Assembly: GCA_902729315.2 (NCBI GenBank)
Contig: LR746276.1
Location: 1,908,669 to 1,972,668 of the forward strand
Length of the DNA: 64,000 bases
Direction of reading: 5' to 3'
Source: Spirodela intermedia
Taxonomy: Eukaryota > Streptophyta > Magnoliopsida > Alismatales > Araceae
A model generated the notes under the pieces. It saw only the letters and a list, made by a program, of their open reading frames with translations. It did not search any database and was not told where the DNA came from. A program made the translations under genes and the position numbers. This document shows, in pieces, positions 34,986 to 46,549 of this stretch. Every line of letters starts with the position of its first letter. Positions within the stretch are counted from its first letter, which is position 1.

Positions 34986-35689
34986 TTGGGAGTTGGTCCA
35001 AATAACGACTTTCCATGTTATTGTCTAAGCCTGACACAACAATAAACCCTGAAAAAATTCCCAAGCACAGACTTGGCTGCCCTGGGCTCGGCCCAAATGA
35101 CGAGATTCGGGCCTCGTGTAAGGACAGGGCTATTGGGTTCAACCTGGTGCAGCCCATTGACATCCCAATAACCCTTACCCACATCCCCTTTGACCTTCAA
35201 CAGGAGTCAACTGAATAAAAACAAAAAAGAGGAATTTCTCCTGACAGTCAACGATCGTCGTTATTGATCAACTCACCTGTCTATGCTCTCTCTTTTTGCA
35301 ATCAATGTCATAGCATGGAGTAGGATCCGAAAATCCCACGTGCCAAACACGTTGACCGAAGCGACAGTAAACGAAAGGGACTCTAATGCCCACCCCCCCA
35401 CTTCCTTATGAACATGCTTGAGAGGGTGGGTCAAACTACCTGATATGGAAGGTTCCCCATGAAGGGGCGGAGGCGCCTCTGAATCCCCAAAAAAATTAGG
35501 AACCCTAAACTGGGAGACTCAAGAGAGCAAAAACCATCAAAATATTCGTCCTAGGAGGGCCTAAAATCGGGAAGAGAAACGGTCAAAAGACATGCTCGGG
35601 CTGTGCTCTTGGAATGGAGATTAGGGTCTCGGTGTGCTGGTCTGTCCTCTGAGATATGACGGCTGTTTTGGGTTAACCTGGCGAAGCAC
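34986..35689. other. Intergenic, 3' flank of DXO1
   Basis: A GC-richer patch (about 35040-35215) has short open frames on both strands but no family I recognise. A CACGT.... stretch lies near 35337-35352. From about 35470 the sequence is the likely 3' UTR of DXO1. No tRNA-like structure was found despite a GGTTCAA near 35137. Confidence 0.45.
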
Positions 35690-38600
35690 TTACAGATTTG
35701 CAATGTGGTTGGTAATGGCGTCTGGGCATGACTGGGCTTGGAGAAGCTCCAATCTCTGGGAAGGAGGAATGAACTGGAGTATGTAATCTTCATCTGCAAC
35801 ACAACCCCAAGGAGGACTTCAGTCGTCGTTAATCTCACCCAATAATCTAGAGAGAGAAAGTAAGTGAGTGAGTGAGAGAGAGAGAGGATGCAACAAAACT
35901 CAACTCTCTTTGACAGTCCCATAAAGCCAGCATAAGACCTCGTCAGCAAATGCCAAGCACACCCCTCCCTGCAGAAAACAAAAACAAAAAAAAAAAAGGG
36001 CACGTTTTTTCTCGGATGATTATTCTGGCTGTTTAGATGGCTGTTGCTCGGATGTTATCCGTTTTTTTCCTCTTTTAGCAATTGCATAGTGAAGAAAGAG
36101 GTTCCTGCACCTGCCAGTAGTTCTTTAGCTTCACCCTGTGGGTAATGTCTCTAGTTGTCAATCTCTCTGTGCGAACGAGCCGACCCGAATCATCCCTGCG
36201 ATCCGGAGAGGAGCAAGACCCATGAAACAATTACCAAAAGAAGAAATAAAAAATAAATAGGATCACACGGCTTATAGAAATAAATAAAAAATAAGACCTC
36301 ACGCCTCCCCCCACCACCAAAAAAAAAAAAAAAAAAAAACCTCTTTCTTATTGCCGTGAATAGACAACTATACAGATGATTTTGCTGGAAGATTTTGTAA
36401 ATAATGAGACTATCAGTCTTCTCATACATCCAATCACACGCTCCTATCATACCCATTTCTGACGTGTTCAAGCTCTGCCAGGTGAAGAATACAAAGAGAG
36501 AACCCAATCTGGAGATCACTGAGATCATGCTGAAGAATTAAAGTGTTCCACTCGAAATCGATTAGAAATAAGTGGAACAGGGCTTTTTTTTCCTCATATA
36601 GCATAGTATCACTTGCCAATCTATACTTTGATCCAACTTCCCATGAATGCTGAGACCCATAACTAATCCTAGATACCATTAATAGAGGGGCGAAGGTGCT
36701 TGAGCAGATAGAGGCGTCTACCACATGCTGCAGCAAATGATTTCATGCATACGCGTTCATTAATCGTCTGACGGCCATTACAGAGTCGATGTGTTTTATT
36801 ACTTGTAACTTCAACGTACCAGTAATCAAAGAACGCTGGTTCACAGGATTGTGATCTGACAAATCACTCATATGAGGAAGGAAAGACAGCTCACCTTTCC
36901 TCAGAAGAAACTAAAATAAGCAAGTCAACTACGCTATGCGCAAATGAGAATGCTCTAGCACTGCAGAGCAGGTGGTAATATATGCACCAAAAATGGATAG
37001 AAATGTGAGCCAAGCGTTTACAGATAACTGTTGAGAAGTATTTACCTGAAGCCGATTACAATATATGGGACACCAGCTAGAAATGATTGAATCTGCAGTT
37101 ATGGAATAAATGTATAAGTGTTTGGACATTGAAGAACCACACCAAAGTCACGGATTGCATTTCCATGTTTTTTCCAAATAGGGAGGAGAAATCATGCATG
37201 CAAACGAACTAAATTAAGTCAAAACACAAGGGTAATTAATCGTTGAAATGTTAGTTGTTTTAGACTCTAATAAGAACATAAATGTGCTGTAAAAATAAAA
37301 CTCTTATTATTGGGAATAAAAGTTATGGATCATTTCGAATTGCCACCGGAAATGCTTTCTCGAATTACCTGGAATCCAAGTACGACAAATTATTTACTTA
37401 TGTTTTGCTTTTTAAAAAATGAACACAAAAAATTATCATAATTTTTGCAACGAAAAGAAAATTTCTAGGGAGAAGACTTACGGCTGGTAACTTATTCCAG
37501 CGTGATTTTTCAAGACTCTGATCTTGACATGCACAAGGATTGCTCAATTCTGACAACTAAATTCACTCAATGGAAACTATTATGCTTAAAGGGAAGTTTC
37601 CAATAATATAAAGAGAGCTAGGAGCACAGAAATTCATATCAGTTACTCGTTAAGAGAGCTACAAGCACATCCGTCAATGGCTAGAATGAGAGAAATATTT
37701 ACCCAAAACTTCAATAGTTTCTCTCGCTCAAATCGCTCTTCGGTATGGTAATCCAACTGAAATAAATATTTAATATTAAAATTTTATTAAACACAAACCC
37801 ACTGGTATTTTAACTATCCAAAATGCCAAATCATCAAAATTCAGAAGTTTGACGGAGAAAAAAATGTGTACTAGCCTCTCGGCTTGTCTTCAACTCTACA
37901 TAGAACCTCTTTCCATCATCAGGAGAATCGCAGCAGTCCATCTCAGCACCCATGATAATACGGTGTGCCCCAAGTTTGGTCCTTAGAACTGAACAGAACT
38001 CAACGTTCGCATCAATACCATGCCCATCAACGCCAATGTCACTGGAGGCTTCAGTAGCAAGATTCTCAAAAGAGTAGCCCCAATAGCATCTGAGTAAATG
38101 AGTGAATTACTAATACTAAGATTTTGTAGGTTCTGAACACACGTATTTTAAATTTAAATATAACAGCACAATATAACGTCGAAAGAGCAGCAAGGGAAAA
38201 CTGTCATGATACAAGCAACTAAGGTGTTTCAATAAAATCTATCACAATGGACAACTGACCGTAGACACAAAAAAAAAGGTCCAAGAAAGCCCGGCGAAAG
38301 CTACCTATGCATGATGAACATCTGTGACAGATAAATGTTCAATGTTTTTATTACTGTCAGAAAAACAATGGATCTTCTGCAGTTCCTATATGGAATCATA
38401 GATTCCATGCAACAAATTATTTCCAAAGTGATCTTAAAGCCTAATGGTGTCCCGGGCTAAAAAATCATGGCAAACTGATACATGTTACAAAACCAAGAGC
38501 AACTTTTAAATAGTCCTAGTTGTTAGAAGGGCTAAGGGTAATATTGTAAAGGGCTAAGAGTATTAGTTTCTGCGTTCCTTCCCTCTGTCGTGGATGACAG

Positions 38601-41600
38601 AGGAAGTTTCTCTTCCATGTCAGTGTTCTCAATGGATCTAGATTTCTCAACACTAGTAACATTATGTTGTATCTGGGTCATTATCAGGTCGACCAAATTT
38701 TTTTTCAAAATCTGGGGAAAAAGCAATGCTTGATGAACAAACGGTCTCTATACTGTGCCACTACGCTTCATTCTCCAACCTACATAAACAATCACAATTC
38801 ATGTGTCGCAAGTGATGAGTCTTTGTAGCTGCTTTTTTTTATCTGATCAGATGAACTTTAGCCCCCGGCCTACTCTATGAAGGAAAACGAGAAGGCTCCA
38901 TAGACAATCAGATAGCAATATCAAAAGCGGAAATCCATCACTTCAGGGTGGTTCATATATTATCTCTACCTTCATTTAGAACTGAAATATAAATAAATGA
39001 AGAAAGACATCAATAATGAAGATTTCTGATGACACAACACACAAATGTTAAGGGAAAGGGAATACCTTCGACGATCTAGCTCACTCTGTGGTCTCTCTGG
39101 AATCTTGTGGACATCAAGATAAACAACTCCATTGCGCTTGTGTACTCCCATTTTCCAAGGCTCGTGTCTGATGTAAGCAGTAGCTAGTATCTAGGGAGTT
39201 GGTACCAGGAGATCACTTATTATTAACAAACAAGGCACTAACATGCGGGATGCGTCAAGTTTATACAGAAGGCTTCTACATACTAAGGAAACGCATTTTT
39301 TTAAAGGAAGCAGCTGATCACCTTGTTCAGATTATTCCTGAAAGTCTGGAAAAGCAAATAACAGCGGCAAACTCAGTAATTAGACAAAATAGTCATATTG
39401 GCAACATAAACTTATCAATGGAAAGATGAACCACTAACACTTTGCAAAGGCCAGGAAGGTTACCACAAAATGGATATTTTGTAAGGGAATCTTTTTGTTC
39501 CTTATGCAAGAAAGAAGATCACCAAAACCTTCTGAGTTGAACTCTGGAAAAGACAGAAATCATTGCCCTTACAGAAATTATCAAAAATAAAATAAGAACA
39601 CTGAACCATCAGGTTAACATGTTACAATGCTAATTCCATGACAAGTAGCTGTCAAAAATCCAAAACCATTTAAGTAATATATATCAAACCCAAAAAAAAA
39701 AAAACATTATGGAAAAACAAAGCAAGCAGAAACAAACACCTTGATAAACCAAACAAACATGAAACAGCACGAAGAGAGAGAGAGAGCAGAAGCATCGGCA
39801 GCGTTTAAATCATCAAGCTTCCTAAGGATGTACAATTGAGTCTAAACAGTGAACCTCACACTCGGCATCAGGTTTTCCGAACTTGAAGACAAAGGCACCC
39901 TAAAGAAGTTTTGAGGAAGGGTTTACGAATGTTGACTTAGTCTCCAATAGAGTAAAACTGAAAATTAGTCAGACTGAGAACATTCAATCTGGCTAGTACC
40001 AGTGGATCTTCTTCTTAAAAGGGGTCTGATTATTATGCCTTGATTCAAAAGTCTTTTTTGGAAAAATGAAATAGAAACAAGAAAAATAACAAAACAACAA
40101 CAAACATTCTGAATGAACATAAAGAACGTCATTCCATCATTTTTAACGTACAAACAATATTTAACACACAATGTTCTCTGAACTATGATTCATCAACATT
40201 AGAGTACAAAACGTGTGTCCAGAAGCAAGTTGATAAAAAAATTAAACAGTTAAACTAGTTACTTCTTCCCCAAATAGAGCCAATCAAGAAAGCAACCTTA
40301 GCAAAAATATATCCCGCTGAAAAGTGGGTGACACAATCAACCACGCTTTGACACGGAAACTGCCATTGGATTATCACTCAGTTAAATGAAATTCACCAAA
40401 GGTGTACGGTCATTAGCTCATGTGAAAGATTTAGCCCCTATAATTCAATAACATATAAGATTAAAGGTTACAAAGTTTCAGCCCCTAGTAATATCTTAAA
40501 AAATTAGTGGTAAATAAACCCCTCTTTTTCAGGGAGAGAGAAATCATGCAATAGCAGGCATATCTCCCCGTTTAATGTCTAGTTTGCATAGAGCCTTCTA
40601 ATTTCTGGACTTATTTTCAAAAATAAAACATTATTCAGACATTACACCCAATTTCCGCTTCCTCATCCTATTTTTCCAATTGAATTGGTCAGATAAAACC
40701 TGCTCAATCGAAACTAAGCAGGTTTCCCACACCGACTTTTTGATCTTCTAGGGTTAATCTCTTTTTTTTATATAAATTTACCAGGCATTGGCAAATCAGT
40801 TCAGCAAGTAAGATCAAGTCAAACTGTGAATTGCACCCAATCTGATCAGCACCAACTGAAACCTAATCAACTCCAACCTGTTCAGGTCTATGCATTGAAC
40901 TCTTTGTTCAACAGCCTTTAGAATCCTAATTGATTTTTAAAAGCATCTGGGATAAGAATCATGAAAACTGATCCGGCTGATGCAAGCTAGCTCAAGTCAG
41001 ACTGACTAGGCAACTACAGAGCCCCACATCCTTACTCCAAACAACCGAATAATGCGAGCTCATTATCCAACATTCCTACTATACAAACAAAGGCAAACGT
41101 TTTGGCATCCCTCTCTCTTCCTCCTTTCTTCGCTCCTTTTGTGCCTTCCACCTATTCCATTCTTGGGAATTGCCTTCACCCTCGGAACATGCCCACAGTT
41201 GTATTTAACTACCGCAAAAGCCTCCTGAGATTTCTTTTATATGTCACTGGTATCTGTGCTACAGGATACTCGTCTTTACAAGCAACTTCACGTTGAAAGC
41301 CTTCTCAAACACTAGCTCTTGGTAAAGAATTAAGCAAGAAAATTTGATGAGTTAGCACACTTTCTACACTTTACTGAAGTTCTTTTCTCTGCTCTTTCTC
41401 CAACCCAAATATATTTTTTGTAAGGGGGTAGTACCATGTGATCATTAATTATGAAAAGAGTGTATGTACAAGTGGGCGATTCATCCACTGTCCGACATCT
41501 TCTTGAAGCCATACTAGAAGCCTACCATCTCGCAAGTAATTCATTTATCTCCTTCCTCACCACAGAAAAACTCTAACTCACTATTTCATCATTACACACT

Positions 41601-44600
41601 CAAAAGAAACCATAAGATTTCAAGAGTTGCATATAGCCTAGAGGGTTGCATGAAGCATAAGCCACGAAATCATTTGAATCACTTTCCATGTCCAATGCCA
41701 ATTCCACCTTACTCATCACTCATATAGCTAATTTGGACATGCTCATTGTACAGCTAGTAAAAGTTATGGCAAGGATTCTCCATCCTTCTCATGCAGTGTC
41801 TCCAAGAGATAATAAAGGATTTATGTGCATGACAAGCAGAAACAACAGGTCGGATCTGGCTATGACTGACCAGCATGTCTACAAGTGGAAGGATAGTAAT
41901 CACTTCAAGAAAGATCAAGTAGACATAAAGACACATGTAAAGTTACTGGAATGAGTTCAGTAATATAACAGTGAAAACTCTTATTCCTCGCAAGAATTAC
42001 ATTTCGTCTAGACGCAATTTTTGCAAAAATAAAAACAACTTCACGAAACTAGATAAAATAATGAATGATGAACAGAAGCAAGCGAACAGAGACAAAAATG
42101 ACAATGTATCGCAAATATCACGAGCACGTAATTAACATCACGACTCAATTATTTTTTATCTTTGCAATGCACATTATGGACAAAACTGATAAACTAAATG
42201 TAACACAGTCATACCTCTCTTTTCAATAAATGACTCAAACCCTACATTGAGGTCTGCACCAATGTCGTCACAAACAGTGCGCTTAAAAAGTCTCTGCCAA
42301 CACAAATGGAAGTAACATCGAGAAAAATGGAGTTCATAAGACATCAAATATTTTTTGCATGGGTCAAAAAACTGTGAGAAAGGAACGAACTTGTATACTA
42401 AAAAAAACTCTTTATGGTAACCATAAAGATATATCACAGGGATTAAGATGGGGCCCAACATCATAGATGCCACAAGAAAGAAACTCGTGACAACCAGGTC
42501 CAATCATTCAAAAGAAACATATTATCAGCTATGTAAACAAATGCATATAAAAACAAAAACCCCTCCAAAAGAAATATTGCAAATCCCTTACCAAACTGCG
42601 ATCATCAAAATAGACGTCTCCACCTTCTACACGACTGTAGCAGCCAATTTCGCAAGGCTTTGAATCAGGTCCAGTACAATAAAGAGATTATCAGCCAACA
42701 ACAGTACGTTAAACAAAAAAGTAAACTAAAGACAAACTACAGTACCTCTTGAATTTGAATAGATTTCCTAGATAAAGTCTCTTCACTCTTGTTGAGTTTC
42801 ATCTCTGAAACAAAACGCTCATCATTGCGTCCATTTGAGAACTTTGACCCATACCCAAACCCTTGCCTTTGATGATAAGATCCAGGTCGTGGAAGGAGAG
42901 CTGGACCTCTGTCATTGGAGTATCCAGACTGTTGCCATCTACCACGCCCGTAACCACCTCTGGTGTGATTACTAGTATTTCGAACTGGAGGCAATACTGG
43001 AAATAAAATCCAATTAAAAAGTGTCATGTCAAGCAACGAGTACTTGAGAAAACCAAAAGAAAAGAAAAATGAATTAATCTCATTCAAGAACATCCCAACG
43101 AGTCTAATCCTAGATTTCCAGTATTTTACAAACAAAGTCAAGACGCAGCTTTCCCACGATTTTTTTGTGCCACATATCTTGAAAACAAGATAAAGCTCCT
43201 TGACTAATTTTTTGGATCAACCGTATCCAAGGGGGGTAGAGGATCTGCTACAAAGCACCACATGATGAGGACTTAGAGACAAGGGGAATACACCGTGGCA
43301 AGCTACAATCGGGAACTAGTAGTATAGCAAGACTGCAGACAAGGATATTTTCTCCTATACAGATATAGCGATTTTCATACATGGAAAGGTGCTGAAGTTT
43401 GTAGACTATCACAGACTATCTCATTTTGTCACAAGGTTAGCCCAGAATCTCAGTGCTCTTATCTTCATGAAGAATGTCTTCAGGACGATAACTATAGAAA
43501 TGCAGTCAGATGCTTAATCTGTGGTGGAGTGGGTCATCAGGCAAGATATTGTGCTGAGTCAGAGAATACTCCAACAAGCAGGGGTGGGATGAAACAGGTG
43601 GAAGGGATAAAGAATGATAATCATTCAGTACTGTGCAAATGCAACAGAGAATGCGAAGGGTTAAAACAAGTAACATTAGTTGAATGAAGCGACAGATTTT
43701 AAGTTTCTCCCGATTTCGGCTAAAAGAATCAAGGGTATGTCACCTTTAAGAAAGATCTCAAACAGCTTATGCAAGGCAGAAGTTCAGCAAAACTTTGTCA
43801 AGTTCCTTAACAGAAAATTTAAAAGAGGAAAATTGGGAGACCTCATATGAAAAGATGTTATCTTCCCAGATGAACAAAAACCTGTTGAAAGTTAACGCAT
43901 TCCCTTTTCATTTGAGGAAGTCCAAGGAAGCAATTCATGGTATTAGAAGCTAATAAATCCAGGGGACTAGTTAATGTTACTGCATCCGGCTGATGTTATG
44001 GCTCAAAGGGAGATTTCACGAGACATTAAAAATCTCCTTTGACATTGTTATCAAAGCTATCTTAGCCCCAGTAGACTAGACCCCCCTCTCAATAAAAAAA
44101 TCAAACTATGAGTGCCTTCCATTGTTTGAGTTTCTTGAAATCTCAATGCATGTATATGTCATGATCGACTACCAGCTAGGTCAGTTCAGCAACCTTCATT
44201 CTGGGGAGTGTACAGGAGATCATTCTAGAAGGAAAATTTCTTTTAAACGATTCACCAGAAACAACTAATGGAACTGAAATGTATTAATGAGAGTAATTAT
44301 AGTCATCCTCGGGCAGAGAAAACGAAAGCAGAGCTTAGCGAAAATTCAACATCAGGGAGATGACCTTGTACACGAATGCTTGGTGAGAATAAGAGATACC
44401 AATCATTTAACTAATGAATTCAAACCAAACATAAGTCATATTTCAAGATCTACCAAGTCACTGAACAGGAGAGAGTTTTGTTTTCACTATAATATAGAGG
44501 ATCTCAAAGTAGCATAAATAAATATTATTTTAGAAGCTGTGATTATCAAGTAAATGAACTCTATATTTTTAGCTTAAGATCTACCAATGTTTGTGCGGTG

Positions 44601-45765
44601 GAATGTGCTTTTACTGGGAATACTGCGGCCTATTTGGATTGAGAAGAATTGTTGATTAGTCAATATGAGTTCAAAGACTTGATAAACCTCCGCAACATAG
44701 CATGTTCTATGCAGAGCAATGGTCCAAAGGAATGGAGATGGGTGAACCTAACTACGTAATCATACTATCAAGGATCATATGTGGGAAGAATATTCTGGAT
44801 TTATTCCTTCTGACAAAAGTTAGCAACTTTTCTGCTGATTAAAGAGGTTCGAAAGGAACCTTTTTTTGTTAATAAATCCACTGTTAAGTTACAAAGTATA
44901 CTCTTTTTATAGTAGCGAACTTGATTCATTTTTTTAAAAAAATGTTATAAGTGGAAGGAAAACATATAGGGGTGAAATATTCAGGCCATTGCACCGAAAA
45001 CAAAGTATTCTGAAAAAATAATCAAACATGGAGCTTGTCAAGAGAGAAGCTTTGTTTAGATTCAACATTATGATATGTTTTTTTTCTTTACATACACAGC
45101 GTCTTTATTTCATTAACGATCAGCAAAACATGACAAAAACAGTGTAGAGAATCTATCTTTCCGTTTTATGTTCCACGTTTCCGCTGTATTTGTAAGGACG
45201 TAATATCTAGAATGAAAACTTAGTAGAGGGCCAAGAGAACGAACTACAAAGTTCTCCTAGGTCGGAATATTGTCGGAAGCATCCCAATAGTAAACGACAT
45301 CCCACTCTTACCAGGAATGGGGAAGTTGCTTGTAGCTGGCGTCTTGGAGTACGCTTCATTGTCGGGAGCGAAGAGATCGCTCTCCTCTTCTTCCTCATCA
45401 CTACTCTCCAACCCAACTCTCGCCCTCGCGGCGGCCGCGGCGGCTGCTATTGCAGCAGCGGTGGAGTCCTCCTCCTGATCGTCCTCCTCCCCCCCGCCGC
45501 CGCCGCCACTACTCCTGCTGCTCCCGTTGGCACTGCTCCCACTGCTGCTCTCGCTCCCGCTCCCGCTCCCGCTGCCGGAGGAGGAAGAAGCCGGAGACGA
45601 CGAACCCCCGGAGGAGTGGCCGCGGCTTCCTTCATCGGCTTCCTCCTCTTCCTCCGCCCCGCCCCTTCCTACTCCATTCCCCCCCTCTTCTTCTTCCTCT
45701 TCCTCTTCTTCCTCCGACCTATACCTCTCCCCGAACACATCTACGTCCTGCCCCGAGAAATTCAT
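35690..45765 (-). CDS. DXO1: DXO1 decapping/deNADding exoribonuclease (Rai1/Dom3Z family)
   Basis: Thirteen exons (minus): 45765-45312, 42996-42746, 42657-42592, 42293-42215, 39543-39464, 39345-39322 (24 nt), 39190-39066, 38089-37876, 37756-37703, 37092-37046, 36195-36111, 35968-35905 and 35793-35690. They give 548 aa, close to Arabidopsis DXO1 (544). The family removes NAD and incomplete caps from RNA 5' ends. The N-terminal ~150 aa are a plant-type extension: poly-Glu, Ser/Gly and an Ala run, then an RGG-like segment. The catalytic core begins at [11 protein letters not shown]. The acidic metal-binding motif is GAEMD (Glu409, Asp411), followed by YVELKT (Glu425, Lys427). The intron after exon 8 appears to use a GC donor (GAG|gctagt); no GT choice keeps the frame. 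Intron 1 is 2.3 kb. Confidence 0.9.
43380..43690 (+). other. CCHC zinc-knuckle-like coding fragment inside DXO1 intron 1
   Basis: On the plus strand, opposite to DXO1, a ~90-codon open stretch contains [14 protein letters not shown], a perfect C-x2-C-x4-H-x4-C knuckle, preceded by a Cys/His-rich stretch and followed by a stop at about 43687. Such knuckles occur in retroelement Gag proteins and in RNA-binding proteins. No reverse transcriptase or complete gene is visible around it, so a retroelement remnant is the likeliest reading. Confidence 0.4.
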
Positions 45766-45770
45766 CGCCT

Positions 45771-45805
45771 CTCTTTCTCTCTCCCTCTCTCTCTTCTCTC
45801 TCTGG
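45771..45805 (-). repeat. CT/GA-rich leader of DXO1
   Basis: An imperfect CT tract on the plus strand, GA on the gene strand, lies directly before the DXO1 ATG. Compare the GA/CT tracts in the leaders of the cupin, CLASSY and SnRK2 genes in this window. Confidence 0.6.
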
Positions 45806-45952
45806 AACTATGATGGCTCGGCCGGGAGCTGACTGGGCATAAGGACTAGCAAAGGTTTGAAGAGTCGGATTCGGTGACAATAATCATATGCTCAAACAGG
45901 TGACTGGATCCGGCTCTGGGGGGGGGGAAATTCTTCATGGTCAGACAGATCG

Positions 45953-46153
45953 GGCCCACTTTCTTCGGGTTCAGTATTCAATACTGGGCCTGATTTAGGC
46001 CCATTATTGAGCAGAATCCGGCTCGAAAAGTATAACGTTCTTACCAATGGCAATTATAAAGTTTCCTCTTTAACAAGGATATATCAGCAAATTTCTCGGT
46101 CATTTCTATTGACTTTTTGACCGTGACCGTTCGGGCCTACTGTTTTCGGCCCA
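45953..46153 (-). promoter_or_regulatory. Site II cluster upstream of DXO1
   Basis: GGCCCA/TGGGCC motifs occur at 45953, 45985, 45998 and 46148, about 190-390 bp upstream of the DXO1 ATG, with further CGGGCC near 46130 and 46166. The arrangement resembles the cluster upstream of CLASSY. The interval 46154-46549 beyond it is the CBL 3' flank and holds a run of about 17 G near 46254-46269. Confidence 0.5.
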
Positions 46154-46549
46154 CGGATTTATACCGGGCCTGGATAAAGTTTTAGCCGCGGTATTTTTCA
46201 AAAATGCTACTTTGACAAGGACATATCAGTAAAAAAAGTTTCGAAATCCCACGGGAGGGGGGGGGGGGACCCACTCAGCCATATTTTTTGAGAAAAAATC
46301 TTTTAAATAATTGCGATTTAATTTCATTTTTAGCATATAAGAAAAAAACGGTCACATTGACTTGGAGGTTCCCTGAAGAAGGATCTTGAGAGAACCAACA
46401 CCCACTCCCCAGGAGTAAAGAACTGAGGCACTTCCACAGGAGACATAAGAAGAACTAAACCCTTGAGAGCCCTCCTAGTTTAATGCATACCCAGCAGACA
46501 AGGGCTGAAAACACAGGTCACACAGCTTGCATGCAGAGAAGGGGATCCC

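Noticed and set aside
35090-35170. Possible tRNA gene around a GGTTCAA motif
   Set aside because: No A box, cloverleaf or acceptor pairing could be built around it.
35551-36003. 150-codon minus-strand frame as a separate small gene
   Set aside because: It is the last two DXO1 exons read through the 111-bp intron between them.
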